Source: Chryseobacterium sp. Tr-659 (GTDB taxonomy: Bacteria; Bacteroidota; Bacteroidia; Flavobacteriales; Weeksellaceae). Taken from it: a stretch of 64,000 nt of DNA. The stretch covers positions 124,001 to 188,000 of the forward strand of contig NZ_VWWP01000005.1 of the NCBI RefSeq assembly GCF_011752975.1. Reading direction: 5' to 3'. The notes beneath the pieces are model-generated. The model saw only the letters and a program-made list of their open reading frames with translations, did no database searches and was not told the origin of the DNA. Every line of letters begins with the position of its first letter. The stretch's first letter is position 1. Below, one piece after another: positions 43,899 to 53,424 of the stretch. The position numbers were made by a program, and so were the translations under genes.

Positions 43899-45416
43899 TT
43901 AATCTGCATCCTGGTATTTCTCAGGATTATTTAGTTTACTGTTTCTTTTACCATAAACAAAATATACAATAGCTCCCAGTAATAACCAACCGGCAGACAG
44001 TTCTTTTGCATGGTCACTTAAATTATAGATCAGGTATAAGTTAATAATTACACCTAAAGCTACTACAACTTTATAAGCAGGAACTTTAAATGGTCTGATC
44101 AGAGTAGGTTCTTTCTTTCTCATTACCCAAACGGCAATACAAACTAAGGTAAATGCAAACAAAGTCCCGAAACTGGTCATATCAGCAAGCGTTGAAATTG
44201 GTGTAAGTGCTGCAATAAGTGCAACCACAATACCTAAAAGGATAATTCCTTTATAAGGAGTTTTTGTTTTCGGGTGAAGTTCACCAAAGAATCTTGGAAT
44301 CAAACCGTCTTTTGCCATTCCGATAAAGATTCTGGACTGTCCCATCATCATTACCATTACTACGGAAATCAATCCTACAGTAGCAGCAATCGTTACGATA
44401 TTACTTGCCCAATGTTTTCCTGCAATTTCAAAAGCATACGCTACCGGAGCTTTAATTGCATCAGGATATTTTCCTTCCGGATTAAAGTCTGAATAATGCA
44501 TCATCCCTGTTAATACAAGAGATACACAAATATATAAAGCAGTACATATCAATAATGAAGCGATAATTGCAAAAGGTACATCTTTCTTAGGATTAATAGC
44601 TTCTCCTGCTTGTGTAGAAACAGCATCAAAGCCGATATAAGCAAAGAAGATAGCTGCAGCTCCGGAAATAATTCCCTGAATACCATAGGCGGAGACCATA
44701 TCTCCCTCGGAGTTCCTTATCTTCACCTGATCCGGTATGAAAGGCTTCCAGTTCTTAACTCCATCAGCCGCATTATAAAGATCTGTATTTGAAAAGATAA
44801 TATAAACCCCAGCAATAATTACAAAAATAACAGCTGCTGTTTTCAAAAGAACGATTAAGTTGTTAGCTCCTGCAGCTTCTTTAGTTCCTTTCACCAATAA
44901 TGCAGTGATCAAAAGAACAAGAATAAATGCAGGAAGATTCATTGAAAAACCTTCACCTGTATAACTCGCCGGATCTGATGTGAGATAGGCGGGCAAATGA
45001 ATATTAAAAATTTTCAAAAACTTGTTAAAGTATCCGGACCAGCTCACGGAAACCGCCATACTCGCCATAGCATACTCCAGAATGAGACACCACCCCATTG
45101 CCCATGCAAAAATTTCTCCTACTGTTCCGTACGCATAGGCATAAGCAGAACCTTCTACAGGAATAATTGATGCAAACTCTGCATAACACAGTGCAGCAAA
45201 AACGCAGGCAAGACCTGCTATAATAAAGGAGATTGCAAGCGCAGGACCTGCATGATAATAGGCTCCGGTTCCGGTAAGAACAAAGATTCCACCACCGATG
45301 ATAGCACCCACTCCAATTGCTGTTAAACTCCATTTTCCAAGGACTTTTTTCAGCTCACTTTTCTTCATATCTGCCTCATAGGCACTTAGCGGCTTCTTAA
45401 CCCAAATTTTCGACAT
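43899..45416 (-). CDS. APC-family amino acid permease (cationic amino acid transporter-like)
   Basis: The 505-residue protein has 12-13 helices. The N-terminal GVGAIIGGGIFVLTGTGAYY and the YAEFASIIPVEGSAYAYAY segment define the APC/CAT group. The C-terminus has RPFKVPAYKVVVALGV, common in this family. The substrate is probably an amino acid, not identified further. Its terminator lies just beyond the stop. Confidence 0.92.
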   Translation of the reverse strand: MSKIWVKKPLSAYEADMKKSELKKVLGKWSLTAIGVGAIIGGGIFVLTGTGAYYHAGPALAISFIIAGLACVFAALCYAEFASIIPVEGSAYAYAYGTVGEIFAWAMGWCLILEYAMASMAVSVSWSGYFNKFLKIFNIHLPAYLTSDPASYTGEGFSMNLPAFILVLLITALLVKGTKEAAGANNLIVLLKTAAVIFVIIAGVYIIFSNTDLYNAADGVKNWKPFIPDQVKIRNSEGDMVSAYGIQGIISGAAAIFFAYIGFDAVSTQAGEAINPKKDVPFAIIASLLICTALYICVSLVLTGMMHYSDFNPEGKYPDAIKAPVAYAFEIAGKHWASNIVTIAATVGLISVVMVMMMGQSRIFIGMAKDGLIPRFFGELHPKTKTPYKGIILLGIVVALIAALTPISTLADMTSFGTLFAFTLVCIAVWVMRKKEPTLIRPFKVPAYKVVVALGVIINLYLIYNLSDHAKELSAGWLLLGAIVYFVYGKRNSKLNNPEKYQDAD

Positions 45417-45581
45417 GTTTTTTTATTTATTAAGGATTTACGAAAATATAAAAAATTTAGAAACTCTCACGTTAATCGTTAAATTTTCATCATTTATTTT
45501 ACATTAAAAACTTTCAATTCCTTACAGACACCTCATTTACCCTATTTCCGCAAGTGTTAATTTTTATTTATTTTTGATCAC

Positions 45582-46259
45582 ATGAATTTATATGATCTTT
45601 TTGTAAAGCCTTATGAAAACTATGATGCTTTACAGATTATACTGGAAGCTTCCGGAGCTGTTTTCGGAACGTTAAGTGTTTACTTTTCTATTAAAAAAAA
45701 TATCTGGGTATACCCTACGGGAATTATTTCTACTCTGATCTATGTATACATTCTTTACAATTTCGGTTTATTGGGAGACTGTCTGATCAATGTGTATTAT
45801 TCTGTAATGAGTATTTACGGATGGATTCTGTGGGCGAAGAATTCGGAAGACCATATTCATGTGGATGTTACCTGGGCCACCAGAAAAGAATGGTTCTATG
45901 CATCTATACTTTTTATACTGAGCCTCGCGCTGGTAACGCTTATCTACTATTATAAGCCTTATATCGACAATAAATTTTCTATGGAAGGAACGAGTCTCGG
46001 ATTATATCATCTGGACTGGGCCAACTGGATGGATGTCTTCACTACTTCAATTTTTTTAGTAGGAATGTGGTTTATGGCCAAACAGCGCATTGAGAACTGG
46101 ATTTTCTGGATTATCGGAGACTTTATTTGTATGCCTATGATGATTTTTAAGGGACTTGGAATCACTTCGGTTCAATATTTGGTATTTACTATAATGGCTA
46201 TCTTAGGATACCTTAATTGGAAAAAAAGTTTTAAAGAAAAAAGTACAATAAAGTCATGA
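45582..46259 (+). CDS. pnuC: Nicotinamide riboside transporter PnuC
   Basis: The 225-residue protein has about seven helices. The family's aromatic features are present (KKNIWVYPTGIISTLIYVYI, INVYYSVMSIYGWILWAK, IENWIFWIIGDFICMPMMIF). PnuC lets nicotinamide riboside cross the membrane by facilitated diffusion for NAD synthesis; some relatives take thiamine. The stop overlaps the next gene's start (ATGA at 46256-46259). A TATTTTTG box at 45569-45576 lies very close to the ATG, without a clear partner. Confidence 0.9.
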   Translation: MNLYDLFVKPYENYDALQIILEASGAVFGTLSVYFSIKKNIWVYPTGIISTLIYVYILYNFGLLGDCLINVYYSVMSIYGWILWAKNSEDHIHVDVTWATRKEWFYASILFILSLALVTLIYYYKPYIDNKFSMEGTSLGLYHLDWANWMDVFTTSIFLVGMWFMAKQRIENWIFWIIGDFICMPMMIFKGLGITSVQYLVFTIMAILGYLNWKKSFKEKSTIKS

Positions 46260-46951
46260 AAAATTTATTTAAAATAGCAGTCAGTATTTTTGCTATTACC
46301 AGTTTAACATCTTGTTTAGCATATACGGACGGATACGGAAGCAATGGTGGTTATTATGGTGATCCCTATTATAATAACGGATACTACTATGCTCCTTCCG
46401 GATATTATGGAAGCGGCGGATATTGGGGAAATGACGGCTATTATTACAGAAACAATGTAAATTATTACTATGATAACGGCATGCCTTATTATTACTACAA
46501 CTATAATAATACCAGAAGAAAAGTATATGTAGAAAGAAGATCTTCTACTTCTAGCAGACCAGAAAACGGTTTCCAGAACACACGTACTACCAATAGTAAC
46601 GGTTCTTATAACAATAGCGGAGGTTTTAATAATAACAGAAACACCAACAGCAATAGTGGATTCAGAAACCAAAACAACGGTTACCAGAATAACCAGAGTA
46701 ATCAAAACAATAGCGGATTCAGAAATTCCAACAGCAACAGTGGTTTCAGAAACCAAAGCAGCGGTTACCAAAATAATCAGGGCAGCCAGAACCAGAATAA
46801 CAGTGGATTCAGAAATCAAAGCAGCGGAGGATTCAGAAATTCCGAAAGCAGCAGGTCCGAATCTTCAGGTGGCGGATTTAGAAATAGCTCAGGCAGCCAA
46901 AGCAGCAGCTCAAGCAGCAGACAACAGAGCAGCGGAGGCGGCTTTAGATAA
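46256..46951 (+). CDS. Tyr/Gly- and Asn/Gln/Ser-rich lipoprotein
   Basis: The 231-residue product has a lipoprotein signal (TSLTSCLAYTDG). Residues about 25-85 are Tyr/Gly/Asn-rich (GYYGDPYYNNGYYYAPSGYY). A short basic segment RRKVYVERRSSTSSRP follows. From about 100 to the end, Asn/Gln/Ser/Gly-rich repeats centre on SGFRNQ and GGFRN units, at least six copies. It looks like a disordered, surface-attached, adhesive or prion-like protein. It is coupled to pnuC by an ATGA overlap. The function is unknown. Confidence 0.8.
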   Translation: MKNLFKIAVSIFAITSLTSCLAYTDGYGSNGGYYGDPYYNNGYYYAPSGYYGSGGYWGNDGYYYRNNVNYYYDNGMPYYYYNYNNTRRKVYVERRSSTSSRPENGFQNTRTTNSNGSYNNSGGFNNNRNTNSNSGFRNQNNGYQNNQSNQNNSGFRNSNSNSGFRNQSSGYQNNQGSQNQNNSGFRNQSSGGFRNSESSRSESSGGGFRNSSGSQSSSSSSRQQSSGGGFR

Positions 46952-46969
46952 AACGATTATAAATAAGGA

Positions 46970-46996
46970 AACGAACAGCTAACACTGTTCGTTTTT
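46970..46996 (+). terminator. Terminator after the repeat-rich lipoprotein
   Basis: ACGAACAG and CTGTTCGT form the stem around CTAACA, followed by TTTTCATTTT. Confidence 0.75.
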
Positions 46997-47043
46997 CATT
47001 TTAAATATACTAATTTTGCTTCTTCATTTTAGACAAAAAAAAT

Positions 47044-47808
47044 ATGGAATTTTATAAATATCAGGGAACTGGGAATGATTTTGTAATGATAGACAACCGT
47101 GATCTTCAGTTTCCCAAAGACAAAACCACCATTGAAAAATTATGTGACAGACGTTTTGGAATAGGTGCAGACGGGCTTATTCTTCTGGAAAATGATCCTG
47201 AGTACGATTTTAAAATGGTTTACTATAATTCTGACGGAGGAGAAAGTACCATGTGCGGAAACGGAGGAAGATGTCTTGTAGCCTTTGCTTTTTTCCTTGA
47301 CATTTTTGAAGATAAATGTAAGTTCATTGCGATAGACGGAGAACATGATGCTGAAATCCATAATGGGATTATTAAACTGAAAATGATAGACGTAGATACA
47401 ATTTCTCACGATGGAAACGACTTTGTTCTGAATACAGGTTCTCCTCACTATGTAAAATACGTGGATAATCTTCCGGAATATGATGTATATACTGAAGGAA
47501 ACGGGATCAGAAATTCCGAAAATTATAAAGAAAGAGGAATCAATGTCAACTTTGTAGAAAAAATTTCCGATGATGAGATTTTTGTAAGAACCTATGAACG
47601 AGGCGTTGAGGACGAAACTTACAGTTGTGGTACCGGAGTTACAGCTTCTGCTTTAACTTTTCTTGAAAAACACAATCTAACCTCTGTAAAAGTTAAAACT
47701 TTAGGTGGAAACCTCAAAGTATATGCAGAAAAAAGCGGAGATTCTTTTAAGAACATTTGGCTGGAAGGACCTGCAAAACAAGTTTTTAGAGGTAAAACTA
47801 ATCTTTAA
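47044..47808 (+). CDS. dapF: Diaminopimelate epimerase
   Basis: Converts LL- to meso-diaminopimelate for lysine and peptidoglycan. The 254-residue protein has both catalytic cysteines: in YNSDGGESTMCGNGGRC and in EDETYSCGTGVTASAL. It starts FYKYQGTGNDFVMIDNRD as is typical. mltG follows 32 bases later, so two cell-wall genes are grouped. Confidence 0.95.
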   Translation: MEFYKYQGTGNDFVMIDNRDLQFPKDKTTIEKLCDRRFGIGADGLILLENDPEYDFKMVYYNSDGGESTMCGNGGRCLVAFAFFLDIFEDKCKFIAIDGEHDAEIHNGIIKLKMIDVDTISHDGNDFVLNTGSPHYVKYVDNLPEYDVYTEGNGIRNSENYKERGINVNFVEKISDDEIFVRTYERGVEDETYSCGTGVTASALTFLEKHNLTSVKVKTLGGNLKVYAEKSGDSFKNIWLEGPAKQVFRGKTNL

Positions 47809-47840
47809 AAATAAAAAACTTTTAATCAACATTTATAAGA

Positions 47841-48866
47841 ATGAAAAAAGCTATTCTCATTATCATTCTGCTGGTTTTTGTAGTTGTAGGATTTTTTGGT
47901 TTGAGATTTTATAATAAATATTATGGAAATAACGTAGAAAAAGAGGGTTATGTTCTGATTCCACATAAAGCGGGGTTCAAACAGATTCTGGATTCTATTG
48001 CTCCTTATATTAAAGACAAGGAATCTTTTGAAGCTGTAGCCAATGATAAAAATCTTGCTGCTAATTTTAAAGCAGGACGTTATCAGATCAAAAACGGAAC
48101 AGGAAACACAGACCTTGTTAATATGATCAAAGCGGGTAATCAGACCGCAAACTCCTTCAGAATTGGAGATTTTGGAGATATGTATCAGATGATTGGTAAG
48201 GTAACCAAAAAAACAGAACTGGACTCTCTGCATTTTGTGAATGATCTTGATGCGGTAGCTCAGGAGAAAGGTTATAAAAGTGTTGAGGATTTAAAAAAAT
48301 ATTTTTTCATCGATACTTATAATTTTTTCTGGACGGTAAGTCCGAGAGAGTTTTTCTCAAAATTTGAAAATCAGTATAATACTTTCTGGACGAGTGAGAG
48401 AAAAAACAAGGAGCAGCAGTCTGGCCTTACCAGAGATCAGATCTATGCACTGGCTTCTATTGTTTATAAAGAATCCGGAGGAAAGAAAGATGAAATGAGA
48501 ACGATTGCAGGATTGTATTTAAACCGTTACAGAAAAGGAATGAAACTTCAGTCTGATCCTACGGTAATTTATGCGATCAATAAACAAACTAATTTTAAAG
48601 AACCTATTAAAAGGGTATTTTATAAGCATTTGTCTACCCCATCTCCTTATAATACATATGCCAATGCGGGTATTCCTCCGGGACCTATCTGCGTGGTAGA
48701 TAAGAACTCAATAGATGCGGTCTTAAATGCTGAAAACAACAATTATATATTTATGTGTGCTGATCCGGCAAGATTTGGATATCATAAATTTACGGCAAGC
48801 GCTGAAGAACATGCTGTAAATGCTAAGGCTTATCAGGACTGGCTCAACTCAAAAAATATAAAATAA
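47841..48866 (+). CDS. mltG: Endolytic peptidoglycan transglycosylase MltG
   Basis: The 341-residue protein has one N-terminal membrane anchor (AILIIILLVFVVVGFFGLRF), a LysM-like region, and the YceG catalytic core with Glu in ASIVYKESGGKKDEMRTIAG and LNRYRKGMKLQSDPTVIYA, ending with TPSPYNTYANAGIPPGPIC. It cleaves nascent glycan strands and so limits chain length. It lies beside dapF. Confidence 0.95.
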   Translation: MKKAILIIILLVFVVVGFFGLRFYNKYYGNNVEKEGYVLIPHKAGFKQILDSIAPYIKDKESFEAVANDKNLAANFKAGRYQIKNGTGNTDLVNMIKAGNQTANSFRIGDFGDMYQMIGKVTKKTELDSLHFVNDLDAVAQEKGYKSVEDLKKYFFIDTYNFFWTVSPREFFSKFENQYNTFWTSERKNKEQQSGLTRDQIYALASIVYKESGGKKDEMRTIAGLYLNRYRKGMKLQSDPTVIYAINKQTNFKEPIKRVFYKHLSTPSPYNTYANAGIPPGPICVVDKNSIDAVLNAENNNYIFMCADPARFGYHKFTASAEEHAVNAKAYQDWLNSKNIK

Positions 48867-48998
48867 GCTTAGAAAGCACCTAAAATTTAACAGCTAGAAA
48901 AATAATAAATAAATCATAATATTTTGACAATCAAATTGATATAGATATTCAAAATATTACGGGTTATCCTTTCACGATTTTATACAAAAAAATAACCT

Positions 48999-51608
48999 AT
49001 GAAGAATAAGACAGAAATTGTCAATATTTTCACAAGAAAAACTTTAGGACTTACATTAGTACTTTCGGCGGCAGCAATGGCTTTTGCACAGGAAAAAGCA
49101 GGAATTTCAGGAACGATTGTCAATAAGAAAAACCAGCCGGTTCCTTATGCTTCCGTAACTTTCAGCAACAAAGCAAACAAATCATTAAGTGATGCTGTTC
49201 TGACAGATGAAAAAGGACAGTACAAGCTACAGCTTGCTCCAGGAGAATATGACATTACCGTTGAGGCTATTGATTACAAAAAAAGCGTAGTCACCAAAAA
49301 CATCCCTGCATCAGGCAATATCGGGGCTTTATCCATTGAACCTGAAGCGGCTACAACAATTGATGGGAAAACAAATGAAATTCAAGGGGTTGTTATCACT
49401 GCAGCTGCAACTAAGCCTTATAAAGTAGAACTTGATAAAAAAACATATGATCCTTCACAGGATATCGTAAGCAAAGGAGGAAGTCTTCAGGATGTTTTAA
49501 CGAACGTTCCTTCTGTTTCCGTAGATACTGATGGTACGGTTTCTATGAGAGGCAGCTCCAATGTAAAATTTCTGATCAACGGTAAGCCTTCTGCCCTTCT
49601 GGGAATTGATGATGGCGCTAATGCATTGCAGAGTATTCCGGCAGATCAGATTGAGAGAATTGAGGTTATTACCAACCCTTCTTCTAAATTTGAAGCAAGC
49701 GGAACTTCCGGTATCCTTAATATCATCCTTAAAAAGAATAAAAAGATCGGGTTTAACGGTAGCGTTGTAGGGACATTAGGCTATTACCCGAGAACTGCCC
49801 TGAATACCAACTTAAGCTGGAGAAAAAATAACTGGACCTGGTTTTTGAATGGCGGCGGCGGCTACACAGAAAACAAGACTAAGAACAATTCGGAAACAAC
49901 TTACCACAACCTTCAATTTCCTAATGTAGTTCCTTTTAAACAACCGGATGATGTGCTTGTGCATCAGCTGCAAAACTCGGTGAATAATACTTATAATAAA
50001 AACTATAATGTAAGTGCTGGTTTTGTATATGATTTGTCTGAAAAGACATCCATTAATCTAACCGGGCTGGTAAGAACATTTGAAGGAGACGGAAATGAAA
50101 TTCTTGATACTTATGACAGTTTCTACAGATTTTTCAGAGATTCGCCCAATGATATGAGCTCTATAGCAGGAAAGTGGAACTTATTGAACCCTTACGGAAA
50201 CAGAGATTCTAAAAGCGTATTCAATAACTTAGCTTTCCAGGGAGATATAGGTTTAGATCACAAATTTGATGATAAGGGACAGAATTTATCTGTTTCGTTG
50301 AGTTTGCAAAGAAACAGAAGCAATAATAACGCTAATATCCTTGAGACCAACGACCTCCTTCCTGATGTAAATGATGTGACCAGAAGACATGCGGTAACCA
50401 AAACAGTGATCGGAAAAGCAGATTATGAACTTCCAATCGGAGAACAATCTAAGCTTGAAGCAGGATACAGATTAGACGTCAATGATAATACTTATGATAA
50501 TTTTGTAAGCAGTACCTCCGGGAATAAATATATTCCGAACTATAACAATAACACAGATTACAGGGAAATTTTCAATGCATTTTACCTTCAGTTCAGAAGT
50601 AAGATCGGAAATTTCGGATACCAACTGGGATTAAGGGATGAACTTTCCAATGTTAAGATCAATTACATCAATCAGAACCCTAATGATCCCCCGATCAATA
50701 AGACTAAGAATTACAACAATCTGTTTCCGAGTGTATTCTTAAGCTATGATGTATCTAAGAATAACCAGATTTTGGTTAATTATTCCAGAAGAATAGACAG
50801 ACCTAGGTCTTTCTTTATGGTACCTTTCCCCAATTACAGCAACAGCCAGAATATTTTTGAAGGAAATATCGATTTGAACCCATCTTACGTAGACTCATTT
50901 GAAGTAGGTTATAATATTACCAAAAAGAAATTTACAATTAACCCTACTTTATATTACAGACATGCAACAGATGACACTAAAATGCTGGTGTACAGACCTG
51001 ATGAAAGTCTTGGAGTATTCTATACAAAACCAATCAACCTAGGGAATGATGACCGATATGGTTTGGATCTGAACTTTACTTACGATCCTTTTGCATGGTT
51101 GAAAATAATGGGTAGCCTTGATATGTTTGGATATAAAACAACGGGAATTGCTTATTATACTGCTTTAGACAAAAACAGTCAGCTGCAAACCCGTAATATG
51201 AATTTTACAGGAAACGGATTCTCTACGAGAGCACGTCTGAATACCACATTCAAACTTGACAAAACATTAAGCGTACAGTTACAGGGATTCTATAGAGGAG
51301 CACAGAAAGCGGCTAACCAAAATACTCAGGATATGTATGCACTGAATCTTGGTGCTTCAAAAACCATTATGAAAGGTGACGGAACAATTTCCTTCAATAT
51401 TCAGGATATTTTTAATACAAGAAGCAGAGAAGTGTTCAGCTTCAACAGTGATTATACAAGAAGAAACTATATGCAGTGGCAGCCAAGACAGTTTGCCTTA
51501 TCTTTCACTTATAGATTCAAGCAGGGTGAAAAAGTAGATCAACCTAAGAAGAAAAAGGATATCAATTCCAATGCAGCAGGCGACGACCAACAAGGCGGCC
51601 CGATGTAA
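48999..51608 (+). CDS. Outer-membrane beta-barrel receptor (TonB-dependent-like)
   Basis: The 869-residue protein has a signal peptide (TLGLTLVLSAAAMAFAQ), a carboxypeptidase-regulatory-like beta sandwich (about 34-110; ISGTIVNKKNQPVPYASVTF), a plug region (GSLQDVLTNVPSVSVDTDGT, IERIEVITNPSSKFEASGTS) and a long barrel rich in aromatic strands, closing with QFALSFTYRF. The tail is Lys/Asp/Gly-rich. This is the Bacteroidetes 'outer membrane beta-barrel protein' group; the ligand is unknown. It has no SusD-like partner next to it. Confidence 0.9.
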   Translation: MKNKTEIVNIFTRKTLGLTLVLSAAAMAFAQEKAGISGTIVNKKNQPVPYASVTFSNKANKSLSDAVLTDEKGQYKLQLAPGEYDITVEAIDYKKSVVTKNIPASGNIGALSIEPEAATTIDGKTNEIQGVVITAAATKPYKVELDKKTYDPSQDIVSKGGSLQDVLTNVPSVSVDTDGTVSMRGSSNVKFLINGKPSALLGIDDGANALQSIPADQIERIEVITNPSSKFEASGTSGILNIILKKNKKIGFNGSVVGTLGYYPRTALNTNLSWRKNNWTWFLNGGGGYTENKTKNNSETTYHNLQFPNVVPFKQPDDVLVHQLQNSVNNTYNKNYNVSAGFVYDLSEKTSINLTGLVRTFEGDGNEILDTYDSFYRFFRDSPNDMSSIAGKWNLLNPYGNRDSKSVFNNLAFQGDIGLDHKFDDKGQNLSVSLSLQRNRSNNNANILETNDLLPDVNDVTRRHAVTKTVIGKADYELPIGEQSKLEAGYRLDVNDNTYDNFVSSTSGNKYIPNYNNNTDYREIFNAFYLQFRSKIGNFGYQLGLRDELSNVKINYINQNPNDPPINKTKNYNNLFPSVFLSYDVSKNNQILVNYSRRIDRPRSFFMVPFPNYSNSQNIFEGNIDLNPSYVDSFEVGYNITKKKFTINPTLYYRHATDDTKMLVYRPDESLGVFYTKPINLGNDDRYGLDLNFTYDPFAWLKIMGSLDMFGYKTTGIAYYTALDKNSQLQTRNMNFTGNGFSTRARLNTTFKLDKTLSVQLQGFYRGAQKAANQNTQDMYALNLGASKTIMKGDGTISFNIQDIFNTRSREVFSFNSDYTRRNYMQWQPRQFALSFTYRFKQGEKVDQPKKKKDINSNAAGDDQQGGPM

Positions 51609-51612
51609 TACA

Positions 51613-51649
51613 AAAAAAATCCCGAAATTAACTTTCGGGATTTTTTTTA
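51613..51649 (+). terminator. Terminator after the outer-membrane receptor
   Basis: AAAATCCCGAAA and TTTCGGGATTTT flank TTAACT and are followed by TTTTAT. Confidence 0.85.
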
Positions 51650-51743
51650 TGCTTAATTTAAATAAATAGTTTTCAGTTCGTGAAATTTATTAATGTAAAT
51701 CTATAACATATAAAAATTATATCTTCGAAACTAAAAATAAGCC

Positions 51744-52736
51744 ATGAGACAATTTCAAAGAAACCTGTTAATTCTACTTTTTTTTCCCCTACTCACTTTG
51801 GCGCAGACTCCCGACAAACAAAAACTTAAAGAATACATCATTCCGGATAAAGGTGATACTATCCGTTTTTATATTCATACATCCGATCATTTAACAAAAG
51901 AAAAAGTTTTTCTCTATTTGCAAGGTAGTGGCGATTTGCCCATTGTAAATGGTGATGATAAAGAACCCTGCTGTTATAATAATTATCCAAAAAAATTAAT
52001 GGCTGAGTTTCCTAAAGACTATGCATTCGTTTATATACAAAAAGTTGGACTTCCTTACTACGCAAAAACTTTAAATAATTATACTCCATCCCAGACCTTT
52101 ATACGTAGGAATAATGTCTTAGAGAGAGCTGAAACTGCCAATAAGGTTATTAATTATATAAAGAAAAAAATCTATCCCAACGCAAAAACAATTGCTGTTC
52201 TTGGTCATTCTGAAGGCAGTGATGTGGTTGCAAAGCTAGCCACTATCAACAAAAATATCACCCATATTTGTTTTTCGGCAGGGAATGCGACACCTCAGAT
52301 ATTTAATGATATACTCTTCATCAGAAGGCAAATGCAGGAAGCAAAATTAAGCGCTGCCCAAGCCCAGGATAAAATTGATGAATTGATGAAAGGCTACAAT
52401 CAGGTTTATCAAAATCCGGATTCTGTAAAAGACTATTTCAATGGTGATACTTATAAATGGAATACTGCCATAAACGAACCGCCCATAGAAAATCTCCTGA
52501 AGTTAAAAATCCCAATCTTCGTTACCATTGGAAGCCATGATGATAAGGTTCCTGTAGAAACCAGCGATTTAATTACGGCAGAATTCATCCGCCACAGAAA
52601 AACAAATCTTAAAAGCAAAGTTTATCTGAACTGCAACCATAATTTTGAAGAAATAAAAGAAGACGGAACCAAAATAAACCATTGGAAAGAAATGTTTTTT
52701 GATTTCCTGAACCTCATTGAAAAAGATTTTAAATAG
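51744..52736 (+). CDS. Exported alpha/beta hydrolase
   Basis: The 330-residue protein has a signal peptide (LLILLFFPLLTLAQ). The alpha/beta-hydrolase triad can be placed: Ser in VLGHSEGSDVVA, Asp in IGSHDDKVPVE, His in NCNHNFEEIK. Substrate unknown; possibly an esterase or peptidase working in the periplasm. It has its own terminator. Confidence 0.83.
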   Translation: MRQFQRNLLILLFFPLLTLAQTPDKQKLKEYIIPDKGDTIRFYIHTSDHLTKEKVFLYLQGSGDLPIVNGDDKEPCCYNNYPKKLMAEFPKDYAFVYIQKVGLPYYAKTLNNYTPSQTFIRRNNVLERAETANKVINYIKKKIYPNAKTIAVLGHSEGSDVVAKLATINKNITHICFSAGNATPQIFNDILFIRRQMQEAKLSAAQAQDKIDELMKGYNQVYQNPDSVKDYFNGDTYKWNTAINEPPIENLLKLKIPIFVTIGSHDDKVPVETSDLITAEFIRHRKTNLKSKVYLNCNHNFEEIKEDGTKINHWKEMFFDFLNLIEKDFK

Positions 52737-52755
52737 AAAAGCCTTAAAAACGAAA

Positions 52756-52790
52756 AACAGCTGTAAAGTCTCTGTTTACAGCTGTTTTTT
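52756..52790. terminator. Terminator between the hydrolase and cytidylyltransferase-like genes
   Basis: ACAGCTGTAAA and TTTACAGCTGT form an 11-base perfect stem with T-run on the plus side and A-run on the other, so it can serve both convergent genes. Confidence 0.8.
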
Positions 52791-52826
52791 ATCATTTATA
52801 ATATTTGAAATATTTTGCCTGAAAAT

Positions 52827-53279
52827 TTATTTTACAGGTTCAGGTTTTGAATATTTATCTTTTTCAGCTTCATAAATTCTTCTTCTCAGATCACTGGTGG
52901 AAAATCTATGGTCTCTTTTGTTGTAAAAGATTTCAATTCCTTTTTCTTCACAATACTGTTTACCAGTAAAGTCCTTATCCATATAATCATCTCCAATGAT
53001 TCTTACATCAATTACAAATGATTTCAGAATATCCAGCAGGTCTTCTTCCGTGTAATAAGGAATAATCTCATCTACCGCATTTACAGCTTTCAGCTGAATA
53101 TAACGCTCAACGATAGTCTGACTTGGCTTATTTTTATTGGGACGGTCGTGGGACGGATCAATCTGAAGTCCTACGATTAAATAGTCACATACGGTTTTAG
53201 CTTCTTCAAGCATTTTGATGTGTCCTGCGTGCAATAAGTCAAATGAGGAAAATGTAATACCTATTCTTTGTGTCTTCAT
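52827..53279 (-). CDS. Cytidylyltransferase-like nucleotidyltransferase
   Basis: The 150-residue protein starts with the nucleotidyl transferase signature ITFSSFDLLHAGHIKMLEEA (HxGH) and has a C-terminal HRFSTSDLRRRIYE in place of the RTxGISTT motif of glycerol-3-phosphate cytidylyltransferases. It activates a phosphorylated polyol or sugar. Its place downstream of galE and a DegT aminotransferase suggests a surface-polysaccharide role. The substrate is not known. Confidence 0.85.
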   Translation of the reverse strand: MKTQRIGITFSSFDLLHAGHIKMLEEAKTVCDYLIVGLQIDPSHDRPNKNKPSQTIVERYIQLKAVNAVDEIIPYYTEEDLLDILKSFVIDVRIIGDDYMDKDFTGKQYCEEKGIEIFYNKRDHRFSTSDLRRRIYEAEKDKYSKPEPVK

Positions 53280-53424
53280 ATTAATTTTAAATTAAAACTT
53301 CATTGAAATGGATTTTCTTTTAAATAGGAAAAAGACCATAATTCAAAGAAGGTGTTTTTGTAATTTGTTATAGTTGTTTTAAATTATTCTTTTCAAATAA
53401 CAGTATATTTCCGGCCACCTAAAT

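Noticed and set aside
46316..46819. Minus-strand open frame opposite the repeat-rich lipoprotein
   Set aside because: Ile/Val-rich low-complexity shadow of the Tyr/Asn-rich coding strand; the plus-strand frame has a signal peptide and is coupled to pnuC.
46656..46982. Alternative plus-strand frame within the repeat-rich lipoprotein
   Set aside because: The same repeats in another frame; no start signal and an internal position.
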